From assembly GCA_049604415.1 (NCBI GenBank), contig JBMYTN010000055.1, positions 1 through 23,613 of the forward strand: a stretch of DNA of 23,613 nucleotides. Direction: 5' to 3'. The stretch comes from JBMYTN01 sp049604415. GTDB taxonomy: Bacteria > Pseudomonadota > Alphaproteobacteria > Rhodospirillales > Rhodospirillaceae. Within the stretch, counting starts at the first letter, position 1, and each line of letters opens with the position of its first letter. The notes beneath the pieces were generated by a model that saw only the letters and a program-made list of their open reading frames with translations, was not told the DNA's origin and ran no database searches. Positions 1 through 9,469 of the stretch are shown here, one piece after another. The position numbers and the translations under genes are program-made.

Positions 1-51
1 GTCCCATCGGACCGGCCCTTCCATATCTGTAGGGTCCTTTGGGGGACAGGC

Positions 52-1695
<1,644 letters not shown>

Positions 1696-1763
1696 GTGCA
1701 CAGTCTCCTAATATGTTGGTCTGTAACTGCGATCAGTGGGAAAAAATCAACCAGGGCAGAGCC

Positions 1764-2051
1764 TTAGTCGATGATTCCCATGATGTCGGATTCTTTCATG
1801 ATGAGGTATTCGGCCCCATCCATCTTGACTTCGGTGCCGGACCACTTGCCGAACAGGATCTTGTCCCCGGCTTTGACGTCCATCGGGATCACCTTGCCAT
1901 CGTCACCGCGCGCGCCGGACCCAACGGCGACAACTTCGCCTTCCATCGGCTTCTCTTTGGCGGTGTCGGGGATGATGATGCCCCCAGCGGTTTTTTCTTC
2001 CTGCTCGAGACGCTTCACCAGCACGCGGTCGTGCAGAGGGCGGAAAGTCAT
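1764..2051 (-). CDS. groS: GroES co-chaperonin (10 kDa)
   Basis: Heptameric lid of the GroEL chamber. The 95-residue product matches the family length. It begins MTFRPLHDRVLVKR, contains the mobile-loop segment with the hydrophobic GGIIIP tripeptide region at about residues 23-28, and ends with the conserved EYLIMKESDIMGI. I choose the ATG at 2051 rather than a codon 24 nt upstream because the homologous N-terminus starts here and a strong GGAGG lies 5 nt before it. It is the first gene of the groES-groEL operon, with a CIRCE operator about 80 bp upstream. Confidence 0.98.
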   Translation of the reverse strand: MTFRPLHDRVLVKRLEQEEKTAGGIIIPDTAKEKPMEGEVVAVGSGARGDDGKVIPMDVKAGDKILFGKWSGTEVKMDGAEYLIMKESDIMGIID

Positions 2052-2128
2052 GGATGCCTCCGTGATATCCAGCAAAGGGTTGATACACTTACTTTTTGAG
2101 AAGATCGAACGGCTCTAAGAGCACGTCG

Positions 2129-2155
2129 TTAGCACTCCCGTTCGATGAGTGCCAA
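2129..2155 (-). promoter_or_regulatory. CIRCE operator (HrcA binding site)
   Basis: Inverted repeat TTAGCACTC, 9-nt spacer, GAGTGCCAA. This matches the CIRCE consensus TTAGCACTC-N9-GAGTGCTAA at 17 of 18 arm positions. It sits immediately downstream of the predicted -10 of the groES promoter, where HrcA would block transcription and be released on heat shock. No hrcA gene is in the window. Confidence 0.95.
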
Positions 2156-2156
2156 C

Positions 2157-2185
2157 CATCTACGGACTAAAAGCCGCTCTGTCAA
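2157..2185 (-). promoter_or_regulatory. sigma70-type promoter of groES-groEL
   Basis: Read on the minus strand: a perfect -35 TTGACA (2185-2180), a 17-nt spacer and a weak -10 TAGATG (2162-2157). The CIRCE element starts 1 nt further on, over the expected transcription start. The -10 matches only three consensus positions, so the assignment rests on the exact -35, the ideal spacing and the fit with CIRCE. Confidence 0.7.
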
Positions 2186-2234
2186 GAAGCAGGCTACCGA
2201 TTTTTGCGGCAGTTCCCAGCGATGGGAGCCCCCC

Positions 2235-2294
2235 GGAAGCCCATGGCAGCCCTTGGAAACACATGGAAGCCCATGGAAGCCATGCGCAGCCTTT
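2235..2294. repeat. Six degenerate 10-bp tandem units
   Basis: Consecutive 10-nt blocks read GGAAGCCCAT, GGCAGCCCTT, GGAAACACAT, GGAAGCCCAT, GGAAGCCATG and CGCAGCCTTT; the first and fourth are identical. The array lies between the groES promoter and the stop codon of the LivG-type ATPase gene. The period is close to one DNA helical turn and is not a multiple of three, so it is not a protein repeat. Because units contain AAGCC, GGC and CCATGG, the transcript could also fold locally. No function is assigned. Confidence 0.7.
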
Positions 2295-2310
2295 GACAGG
2301 CCCTGGGAGA

Positions 2311-3036
2311 TCAGCCGCCCAAATAGATCGCCTTGACCTGGGGATCGGCCCGAACGGCTTGGGGCGTGCCATCGGCAATCAAGCGGCCGCGATCGAGTAC
2401 CAAGATCCGCTGGGCGTGACCGAACACCACATCCATATCGTGTTCGGTGAACAGCACCGTCAATCCCGATTGCGCAGCGGCGCGATCCACCGCCGCCATC
2501 ATTGCCCGCCGTTCCGCCGGGGCGCAGCCCGCTGTCGGCTCATCGAGCAACAACAGCCGGGGTCGGCTGGCCAAGGCCATGGCCAGCTCCAGGCGTTTCA
2601 CATCCCCATAGGCCAGATCCCGGGCCGGGGCTCGATGGGCCGGATCGGCCAGATGGGCCAAGCCACATTCCTCAAACAGGCTTCGCAGCTGCTGTTCCGG
2701 ATCTTGGCTTGGGTCTTTGCGCAACACCGTGCGCAGCCCCTCGCGCGGGGTCATGGAGCCGAACACCGCTGCGGTTTGAAAGCTCCGGGCGATGCCGCGT
2801 TCCAGGCGCTGCTGGGGAGAGAGACCGGTGATGGTGCCCCCAGCAAAATAGAGCGCGCCCGCATCTGGACGACCCTGGCCGCCCAGCAGGGAAAACAAAG
2901 TCGACTTGCCCGCCCCATTGGGACCGATCAGCGCAACCCGCTCCCCCTTCGTTAAGGTGAAGGAGACATGGTCCACCGCATGCACACCACCAAAGCGGCG
3001 GACCAGCCCTTCGGCCTCCAGCAAGGCATTACTCAT
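2311..3036 (-). CDS. livG: ABC transporter ATPase, LivG type
   Basis: Cytoplasmic ATPase of a branched-chain amino-acid/urea-family (HAAT) importer. The 241-residue product shows Walker A GPNGAGKST at residues 38-46, an ABC-signature region LAYGDVKR at 141-148, Walker B LLLLDEP at 161-167 and an H-loop TEHDMDV with His199. Typical LivG proteins have about 250 residues, and the end KAIYLGG is characteristic. The start at 3036 gives MSNALLEAEGL and overlaps the permease stop by 4 nt (ATGA), so translation is probably coupled. The signature differs from the common LSxGxQ, as is usual in LivG. The reading frame stays open upstream inside the permease gene, but that extension is antiparallel-frame noise. 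The substrate cannot be read from the ATPase. No LivF partner or periplasmic binding protein is encoded in this window. Confidence 0.9.
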   Translation of the reverse strand: MSNALLEAEGLVRRFGGVHAVDHVSFTLTKGERVALIGPNGAGKSTLFSLLGGQGRPDAGALYFAGGTITGLSPQQRLERGIARSFQTAAVFGSMTPREGLRTVLRKDPSQDPEQQLRSLFEECGLAHLADPAHRAPARDLAYGDVKRLELAMALASRPRLLLLDEPTAGCAPAERRAMMAAVDRAAAQSGLTVLFTEHDMDVVFGHAQRILVLDRGRLIADGTPQAVRADPQVKAIYLGG

Positions 3037-4913
3037 GACGCTGCGTCCGGTCGCTGCTGGGATTTTAGCAAGCCAAACAGCCGCTGCCCGGCCTGTCCCA
3101 CCGCCGAGGTCAACCCGCCGGGGAACAACAGCACCAGGGCCAGGATCACCAGGCCCACCACCAAACGCCAATGATCGGTCTGGGCCGAAACCAGAATCTC
3201 CAGCAGGGTATAAGACGCCGCCCCCAGCAGTGGCCCGGCCAAGGCATGGACGCCGCCGAGCAACACCATCACCAGGGCATCCACGCTCACCGGGATGCTG
3301 GCATAGGTCGGAAACACACTGCCCTTCAAGAACACCAGCAATCCGCCCGCCAGTCCGGCTAGGCTGCCTGACAGGGCAAAGGCCAGGATTTGCACCCGCA
3401 CCACGGGGATGCCGCTGGCCGCCGCTCGATCCGGCGCATCGCGGGCGGCCCGCAATTGCGCCCCAAAGGGGGAGCGCACCAGCCATCGAATGGCCCACAA
3501 CAGGGGCACCACCAGCACTAAGATCACGCCATAGACCACCGTTGGCCCGCTGACCCAGTCTGACGGCCACAAGCCGATCATGCCATTATCGCCGCCGGTG
3601 ACGGAGACCCATTGGAAGGTGGTGGCATGGATGAACTCCGCAAAGGCCAAAGTCAGCATGGCGAAATAGACCCCGGACAGCCGGGTCAGCACCAAGCCGC
3701 AGAGCAGCCCGCCAACCCCTCCGGCAAGCGGGGCAAAGATCAGGGCGGCCTCGAGGCTCAGCCCCAAATAGGTGATGGCCAGGGCGGTGCCATAGGCCCC
3801 CAAACCAAAATAGGCCGCATGGCCAAAGCTGACCAAGCCACCCGGCCCCATCACCAATTGCAGGGCCGCCGCGAACAGGGCCAAGACCAGGATTTCTGAG
3901 AGCACCGTCAGGCCATAGGGACCCAAAAAGAACGGAGCCAAACCGGCCAGGGCCAACAAGACCGCCCAGCCGGTGCGTTGCAGCCGATTGGACGGGAACA
4001 ACGGCAGGCCCAAGCCAACAGCGCTATGCTCGCCGCCGGGCTCCAGCCGCCCCAACAGGCCCATGGGCCGCACCGCCAGAACCGCCGCCATGGTGCCGAC
4101 CACCATGACCATGGTGCCTTGGGGGAAGATCAGAATGCCAAAGGCCTGGACCAAACCCACCAGCAAGGCAGCCAGATAAGCTCCGGGCACACTGCCCATG
4201 CCGCCGACCACGACGACCACAAAGGCCTCGACAATGATCTGAATATGCAGGCCGTGATGGACCGCCTCCCGCGGGATCTGCAACGCGCCACCAAATCCGG
4301 CCAGGGCGGCTCCGAGCATGAACACCCCGGTGAACAACAGCCGTTGGTCACAGCCCAGAGCGGCCACCATGCTGCGGTCCTGGGTCGCCGCCCGGACCAG
4401 CAGGCCCCAGCGGGTTTTGGTGAACAGAGCCCAGAGCAGCAGCAACACCACCGGTCCCATGGCGATCAGGAACAGGTCGTAGCTTGGGATCCGCTGACCC
4501 AGCAGCGCCACCGCGCCGGTCAGGCCCGGGGCGCGGGGGCCGAGCAGGTCCTCCGGCCCCCAGATCATCAGCACCAGCTCCTCGCCAATCAGCACCAGCG
4601 CGAAGGTGGCAACCAACTGGAACAGTTCCGGGGCGGGATAGATCCGGCGCAACAGGCCGATTTCGACCACCGCGCCGATCAGGGCCGTGCCGAGGGTGGC
4701 GACCAGAATGGCAGGCCAGAAGCCCAACCCCCAGGTCACCGCAGCGGTATAGGCCAAATAGGCCCCAAACATGAACAAGGTGCCATGGGCGAAATTCACC
4801 ACCCGGGTGACGCCAAAAATGATCGACAGCCCGACGGCAACCAAAAACAGGGCGGAGGCCGAAGCCATACCGCCCAGCACTTGTGCCAGCAGGAATCCGG
4901 GGTCCAAGATCAT
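3033..4913 (-). CDS. Fused LivH-LivM permease of a branched-chain amino-acid-type ABC importer
   Basis: Inner-membrane permease of 626 residues, about twice the size of a single LivH or LivM. Residues 1 to roughly 300 are LivH-like (GLSIIFGVTRVVNFAHGTLFMFGAY near the start, VVVVVGGMGSVPGAYLAALLVG later). After a short linker, residues about 310-626 are LivM-like (QLVMGPGGLVSFGHAAYFGLGAYG, then LTRLSGVYFAMLTLAFAEF and VLLGGVHALAGPLLGA). The reading frame is continuous through the junction, so this is a true fusion and not two genes. Many hydrophobic segments run along both halves. The start ATG at 4913 has a poor Shine-Dalgarno, but the LivH-like sequence begins directly there. It overlaps the LivG-type ATPase by 4 nt. 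Likely substrates are branched-chain or other amino acids, urea or short amides; the sequence does not decide. Confidence 0.9.
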   Translation of the reverse strand: MILDPGFLLAQVLGGMASASALFLVAVGLSIIFGVTRVVNFAHGTLFMFGAYLAYTAAVTWGLGFWPAILVATLGTALIGAVVEIGLLRRIYPAPELFQLVATFALVLIGEELVLMIWGPEDLLGPRAPGLTGAVALLGQRIPSYDLFLIAMGPVVLLLLWALFTKTRWGLLVRAATQDRSMVAALGCDQRLLFTGVFMLGAALAGFGGALQIPREAVHHGLHIQIIVEAFVVVVVGGMGSVPGAYLAALLVGLVQAFGILIFPQGTMVMVVGTMAAVLAVRPMGLLGRLEPGGEHSAVGLGLPLFPSNRLQRTGWAVLLALAGLAPFFLGPYGLTVLSEILVLALFAAALQLVMGPGGLVSFGHAAYFGLGAYGTALAITYLGLSLEAALIFAPLAGGVGGLLCGLVLTRLSGVYFAMLTLAFAEFIHATTFQWVSVTGGDNGMIGLWPSDWVSGPTVVYGVILVLVVPLLWAIRWLVRSPFGAQLRAARDAPDRAAASGIPVVRVQILAFALSGSLAGLAGGLLVFLKGSVFPTYASIPVSVDALVMVLLGGVHALAGPLLGAASYTLLEILVSAQTDHWRLVVGLVILALVLLFPGGLTSAVGQAGQRLFGLLKSQQRPDAAS

Positions 4914-5088
4914 AAGGGGCCTGTTATGGGGAGCAGAATGCGAAGCTTATACGAAAGAGGATCTTGTTTGGGTTAACAAGGACGGCCCTGACTGCGCGGA
5001 TTCGCCCAATCCCGCTTTGATATGGATCAGCGGTTGACCACTCTGGCAGCAGAAAACCCACTGGTTCCAGAGAAAAGGACTGGCTTAG

Positions 5089-6075
5089 TCATTTCAGCAA
5101 CGGGGTCAAAAGATCGGCAAAGCCATCGGCATCCTCTTCTGAGCGCCACCCGACCGAGACCCGCAGGATGTCCACCTGCGGGCGCTGGTCCGGGGGCAGT
5201 CGCACCGCATCCTTCTCGGTGGTCACAGCAATCGCGCCCAAATCATAGGCCTCATCCAAAATCGGCTGAATGTCGGCTTCGCGATAGGGGAAGTGATCGG
5301 CAAAAGGATGAAAGGCCAACACCCGCGCCCCAACCTGGCGCAGGGTCTCCAGCACTTTTTCCGGCCGACCAATCCCAGCAAAGGCCACCACCTTGCGCCC
5401 AGCCAAGGCCTGGGTGGCCGCATCGGGCACCAAATCACCGCGCACCACTGGCAGGGATTTCGACAGGAAGCGCTTCAAGCTTTCCCGCTCGGCCCCCAGC
5501 ACAACCACCCCAGCGGCGCGGCGCAGACCAGCCCCGACCGGCTCGCGCAGCGGTCCCGCCGGAATACAACGCAGATTGCCAAAGCCCCGCGCGCCATCGA
5601 CCACCACCAGGGACACATCTTTGCGCAAGGCCGGGTTTTGATGGGCATCATCCAGAACAAGCACCCGGTTCTCACCGCTGGGCTCCGCCAAAGCCGCCTG
5701 CGCTGCCGCAGCCCGATCCCGGCCAATCCAGGTCGGCGCAATACGGGCCAGCAACAAGGGCTCATCGCCCACCTGTTCCGGCTCGTGGTCGGACGGCGCG
5801 ACACGCAGCGGTCCGACCTCCGATCCGCCATAGCCTCGGGAGAGAAAAATCGGCTGTGCGCCCTGCTCCTTGAGCCAAGCCGCCGCCGCCAAGGCCAAGG
5901 GGGTTTTCCCGGCCCCGCCCGCGACCAGATTGCCGATGCTTAAGACCGGCACCGGCGGGGAAAAGCTTGGTGGGCGGGCAACGCGGCGTTTAGTCGCCAG
6001 GGCGTAAAAGGCCCCGAGCGGATCAAGCATCCGCCCCAAGGCCCCATCGGTCCACCAAAACTCCGGCGCTTGCAT
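5089..6075 (-). CDS. lpxK: Tetraacyldisaccharide 4'-kinase (LpxK)
   Basis: Inner-membrane-associated kinase that phosphorylates the 4' position of the lipid A precursor tetraacyldisaccharide 1-phosphate to give lipid IVA. The 328-residue product matches family length. It has the family P-loop GNLVAGGAGKTP at residues 48-59, LSRGYGG at 79-84, an acidic motif LDDAHQN at 141-147 (family members usually read DDGFQ or similar here), FHPFADHFPY at 255-264 and TTEKDAVRL at 285-293. The N-terminal 25 residues (WWTDGALGRMLDPLGAFYAL) are amphipathic and fit peripheral membrane attachment. It follows waaA by 3 nt, so the two are almost certainly co-translated. It is the last gene of the envelope-lipid block. 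Confidence 0.96.
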   Translation of the reverse strand: MQAPEFWWTDGALGRMLDPLGAFYALATKRRVARPPSFSPPVPVLSIGNLVAGGAGKTPLALAAAAWLKEQGAQPIFLSRGYGGSEVGPLRVAPSDHEPEQVGDEPLLLARIAPTWIGRDRAAAAQAALAEPSGENRVLVLDDAHQNPALRKDVSLVVVDGARGFGNLRCIPAGPLREPVGAGLRRAAGVVVLGAERESLKRFLSKSLPVVRGDLVPDAATQALAGRKVVAFAGIGRPEKVLETLRQVGARVLAFHPFADHFPYREADIQPILDEAYDLGAIAVTTEKDAVRLPPDQRPQVDILRVSVGWRSEEDADGFADLLTPLLK

Positions 6076-6078
6076 GGC

Positions 6079-7365
6079 CTACTCCGCGCCAAGGCCCAAG
6101 GGACCTTGCCACCACGGATCCAGCGCTGCGAAGACCCGATCCAGAACCGCCTCCTCGCCTTTGGCAAAAGCAATCCCGGCCTGGGCCATGGCACTCCGGT
6201 GCGCCGGGTCGGCCAACAATTGGCGCAGGGCGGATCCCAAACCGGCCTCATCGCTGACCTGTCGCGCCGCACCGGCGGCTTCCATGCGCCGGGCGATGTC
6301 GGCGAAATTGGACATGGACGGCCCCCAGAGCAGCGCACTCTCCAGCCGCGCCGGTTCTATGGGGTTCTGGCCGCCGCCCTTAGCAAAGCTTTTGCCCATC
6401 ATCACCACGGGCGCAAGACTGCAATAGAGCCCCATCTCCCCCATGCTGTCGCCCAAAAAGAGGTCGGTTTCTGGCCCTGGCCACTCCCCGTCGGAGCGGC
6501 GCTGCAACCGCAGCCCCAAGGGCGCAATCTCCTGTTCCACCGCCTCGCAGCGGTAAACATGGCGCGGCACAATCACCGTCAACAGGCCTGGAAAGTCGGC
6601 TTTCAGCCCGGCATGCAAGCGGGCCGCCATGGCCTCCTCCCCCGCATGGGTGCTGGCCGCCAACCAGACCGGACGGCCCTTCAGGGCAGCTTGGGCCTGG
6701 GCCACCTCCTGCGCATCCGTGCTGGGGGCTGGGACGGCGAATTTGATATTGCCGGTAACCTGCACCGGATCAAAGCCCAACCCGGCAAACCGGCTGGCAT
6801 CCTGTTCCGTTTGCACCAGGGTTACGGAAAACCGCCCTGCCAAGCGGCGGATCAAATGGGGATAGGATTGCCAGCGTTTGTGGGAGCGGTCCGACAACCG
6901 CGCATTGACCAGACCCAGCGGAATAGCCCGTTTTGCAGCCGCTTCAACCAGATTGGGCCAGAGATCGGATTCCGCGAATAAGGCCGCCTGGGGCCGCCAG
7001 TGATCTAAGAACCGGGCCACCCAGGCCGGATGGTCGAGGGGAATGTAGCGATGCAAGGCACCCTCGGGCAGGCGGTGGGCCATCAGATCCGCTGAGGTGA
7101 CCGTACCGCTGGTCAACAGGATGGTGACTTGGGGCTGGTCCCGGCGCAACCGTTCCACCAAGGGCAACAGGGCTAAGCATTCCCCGACGCTGGCCCCGTG
7201 ACACCACAGCAGGGGGCCCTCTGGCCGGGGCGTGTCGTCTTCGCCGCGCCGCTCGCCCAGCCGGGCAGCATCTTCCTTACCGCGCCGCTGCCGCTTGATC
7301 AGCAACAGCCGGAGCGCAGGACCGCTTAGGGCAGTCACCAGGCGATAGAGCGGATAGGGGTCCAT
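6079..7365 (-). CDS. waaA: 3-deoxy-D-manno-octulosonic acid (Kdo) transferase
   Basis: GT30 glycosyltransferase (KdtA) that adds Kdo from CMP-Kdo to lipid IVA at the cytoplasmic face of the inner membrane. The 428-residue product has a short hydrophobic/basic N-terminal anchor, RLGERRG at residues 35-41 holding the family's catalytic Glu, WCHGASVGE at 54-62, SGTVTSADL at 86-94, ESDLWPN at 132-138, and the C-terminal GKSFAKGGGQNPIEPA involved in CMP-Kdo recognition. I chose the ATG at 7365 (MDPYPLYR); a GTG four codons upstream is the alternative and neither has a clear Shine-Dalgarno. Whether one or more Kdo residues are added cannot be read from sequence. It is paired with lpxK downstream and lies 98 nt after the GT4 gene. 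Confidence 0.96.
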   Translation of the reverse strand: MDPYPLYRLVTALSGPALRLLLIKRQRRGKEDAARLGERRGEDDTPRPEGPLLWCHGASVGECLALLPLVERLRRDQPQVTILLTSGTVTSADLMAHRLPEGALHRYIPLDHPAWVARFLDHWRPQAALFAESDLWPNLVEAAAKRAIPLGLVNARLSDRSHKRWQSYPHLIRRLAGRFSVTLVQTEQDASRFAGLGFDPVQVTGNIKFAVPAPSTDAQEVAQAQAALKGRPVWLAASTHAGEEAMAARLHAGLKADFPGLLTVIVPRHVYRCEAVEQEIAPLGLRLQRRSDGEWPGPETDLFLGDSMGEMGLYCSLAPVVMMGKSFAKGGGQNPIEPARLESALLWGPSMSNFADIARRMEAAGAARQVSDEAGLGSALRQLLADPAHRSAMAQAGIAFAKGEEAVLDRVFAALDPWWQGPLGLGAE

Positions 7366-7463
7366 GGAATGGGGCACAGCTCGACTTAAGGATCAGCGGC
7401 TGCCCGTGTAGCACGCTCCCGGACCCGGTCAAACACCCGATGCATCAGCGGATCACCGGGAGG

Positions 7464-8585
7464 TCAAAAAAAGCGTTTCGGGTCGAAGGGATAGACATTG
7501 GCCAGGAACTGATCAACACAGGCATCCCAGGAATTGGCCAAGGCATGAGTGCGACAAGCCTCGGGGGAGACCTCCAGCGCCTTCAGGCAGGCCGTCTTCA
7601 GATCCTGATCCAGCACCCCGACCGGGTGATCGGCGACCACATCCAGCGGACCGGGCACCGGATAGGCCGCCACCGGCAGGCCGCTGGCCATGGCTTCGAG
7701 CATCACCAGGCCAAAGGTGTCGGTCAGGCTAGGGAAGACAAAACAATCGGCGACGGAAAAATAGGTCGCCAGCTCTTCACCCTGCTTCATCCCGGCAAAA
7801 TGCACATCGGGATATTTGGCCTTTAGGCTGTCCAGCTGCGGCCCACCGCCAACCATAATCTTGGTGCCGGGCAGGTCGAGGTCCAAAAAGGCCTCGATGT
7901 TCTTTTCCACCGCCACCCGGCCCACATTGACGAACCATGGACGCGGCCCGGTGATCACCCCGTCCAGCAGGGTCTTATCGCGGGGGCGGAACAGCTCCGT
8001 ATCGACACCCCGGGTCCAGGTTTTCACCGGCGAAAGGCCCCAGCCGGTCAGCTCCCGCTCAATGCCCTTGGTCGCCACCATGATGCCCTTGGAGGATTTG
8101 TGGAACCAGCGCTCCATGGCATAGCCCCAGGACACCGGCAGTTTCAGCCGGGCATGGACATATTCGGGGAATTTGGTGTGAAAGGCCGTCGTGAACGGAA
8201 TATTGCGCCGGACACAATAATTCCGCGCCGCCAAGCCCAAGGGGCCCTCGGTGGCGATGTGGACAATATTCGGCCGAGTGGATTCGATGATCTGCCGCAC
8301 TTTGCGCCCGGGGGACAAGGCGAGGCGAATTTCCGGATAGGTCGGGCAGGGAATGGTCTTGAACAGATCGGGCGTGATGGTGTGGACCGCAAAGCCACGA
8401 CCTTCCAAGCGCTCCTTTAGGGTGCTCAAGGTCCGAACCACCCCATTGACCTGGGGCAACCAGGCATCGGTGACCAAAACCAGGTTCACGCCATCCAGGG
8501 CGTCCAGAGCGATGGCATCCGGAGGGGCGGGTTGATCACTGTTGGAGGACTGCACGGAAGGTTCCCCAGGAGCTACGACCGTCAT
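7464..8585 (-). CDS. GT4-family glycosyltransferase (possible glycolipid synthase)
   Basis: GT-B fold glycosyltransferase of 373 residues. The donor-independent N-terminal half starts with VLVTDAWLPQVNGVVRTL at residues 36-53, contains HIATEGPLGLAAR at 109-121 and AFHTKFPEY at 134-142. The C-terminal nucleotide-sugar domain has VGRVAVEKN at 221-229 and TDTFGLVMLEAMASGLP at 288-304, the GT4 signature. No signal peptide or membrane span is seen; the first 30 residues look disordered. The pattern resembles GT4 enzymes that glycosylate diacylglycerol or phosphatidylinositol in alphaproteobacteria and actinobacteria. Its start overlaps the stop of the upstream phosphoesterase by 4 nt (ATGA), and waaA-lpxK follows, so a role in envelope lipid glycosylation is inferred. 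Sugar and acceptor are unknown. Confidence 0.85.
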   Translation of the reverse strand: MTVVAPGEPSVQSSNSDQPAPPDAIALDALDGVNLVLVTDAWLPQVNGVVRTLSTLKERLEGRGFAVHTITPDLFKTIPCPTYPEIRLALSPGRKVRQIIESTRPNIVHIATEGPLGLAARNYCVRRNIPFTTAFHTKFPEYVHARLKLPVSWGYAMERWFHKSSKGIMVATKGIERELTGWGLSPVKTWTRGVDTELFRPRDKTLLDGVITGPRPWFVNVGRVAVEKNIEAFLDLDLPGTKIMVGGGPQLDSLKAKYPDVHFAGMKQGEELATYFSVADCFVFPSLTDTFGLVMLEAMASGLPVAAYPVPGPLDVVADHPVGVLDQDLKTACLKALEVSPEACRTHALANSWDACVDQFLANVYPFDPKRFF

Positions 8586-9469
8586 CCCTTGCTGTCCGCC
8601 GGGACCGGCACGCGCGAGGCGTTTTGCAGCTCTTTGACCGTGGCAGCGGCGGTTTCCAGATCAATCGGGCCGCTTTCCGCCTGGGCGGCTTTGCCATAGG
8701 CCGCCTGGACATTCAGCCCACGCATTTCCGCCCAGGGCAAAATTTCCATCCGCCCATCCATATGTTCCACCAAGGCGGTGCAGCTTTCGACCCAATCGCC
8801 ATCATTGAAATAGGCGATGCCATCAACATCGCGCATTTCCGCATGGTGGATATGGCCACAGATGATGCCATCCAGCTCACGCATTTTGGCGACTTCGGCC
8901 ATGGAGGTCTCAAAGTCGGCGATGAACTTTACCGCGTTTTTGACTTTGTATTTCAGATAGCGGGACAGGGACCAATAGGGCATGCCCAGCCGATGGCGGG
9001 CGCGGTTGAACCAGTGATTGGTTTCCAGCAGCCAGACATAGGCAAAGTCGCCCAGCTTGGCCAACCATTTGGCATATTTGACCACGCCATCAAATTCATC
9101 GCCATGGATGATCAAATAGCGTTTGCCATCGGGGGTCTCATGAATCGCTTCACGGATCACGGAGATATCGCCAAACTCGGCATCGCAATAACCCCGGGCA
9201 AATTCATCATGATTGCCGGGGATGAAATAGACCTTGGTGCCCTTCCGCGCTTTGCGCAGCAGCTTCTGGATCACATCATTATGGGCCTGCGGCCAGTACC
9301 AGTGCTTTTTCAAGCGCCAGCCATCAATAATATCGCCAACCAGATACAAGGTGTCGGCTTCATTATATTTCAGGAAATCCAATAAGAACGCAGCCTTACA
9401 GCCACGGGTCCCCAAATGGATATCCGAAATAAAAATTGTGCGATATCGGGTAACCGCCGGTTCTGACAT
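8582..9469 (-). CDS. LpxH-like metallophosphoesterase
   Basis: Calcineurin-type phosphoesterase of 295 residues with the full set of metal-binding blocks: SDIHLG at 15-20, GDIIDGW at 45-51, GNHDE at 85-89, HGDEFD at 122-127 and GHIHH at 205-209. The blocks and their order match UDP-2,3-diacylglucosamine hydrolase (LpxH), which releases lipid X and UMP in lipid A synthesis, but the protein is about 50 residues longer than the roughly 240-residue enterobacterial LpxH. Many alphaproteobacteria use LpxI for this step, so another phospholipid or nucleotide-linked substrate is possible. There is no signal peptide, so it acts in the cytoplasm or at the inner face of the membrane. It is translationally coupled to the GT4 gene. 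It is the first gene of the minus-strand lipid block, with the 358-bp intergenic region upstream. Confidence 0.85.
   Translation of the reverse strand: MSEPAVTRYRTIFISDIHLGTRGCKAAFLLDFLKYNEADTLYLVGDIIDGWRLKKHWYWPQAHNDVIQKLLRKARKGTKVYFIPGNHDEFARGYCDAEFGDISVIREAIHETPDGKRYLIIHGDEFDGVVKYAKWLAKLGDFAYVWLLETNHWFNRARHRLGMPYWSLSRYLKYKVKNAVKFIADFETSMAEVAKMRELDGIICGHIHHAEMRDVDGIAYFNDGDWVESCTALVEHMDGRMEILPWAEMRGLNVQAAYGKAAQAESGPIDLETAAATVKELQNASRVPVPADSKG

Noticed and set aside
2235..2294. CRISPR-like array
   Set aside because: The units are directly adjacent 10-mers with no spacers and no cas genes nearby. No CRISPR array was found in the window.
2145..2336. Short plus-strand frame across the 10-bp repeats with Pro-Trp repeats (GSPW motifs)
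   Set aside because: The motifs come from the 10-bp DNA repeat read in shifting frames; no ribosome-binding site, and it starts inside the CIRCE element.
3978..4976. 332-codon Gln/His-rich open frame opposite the permease fusion
   Set aside because: The Gln/His richness is the mirror of the Leu- and Val-rich membrane segments on the coding strand. No start signal or domain was seen.
4914..5088. Promoter for the permease operon (TATAAG near 4942-4955, minus strand)
   Set aside because: The only -10-like hexamer has no acceptable -35 at 16-18 nt; the best TTGTTA is about 22 nt away.
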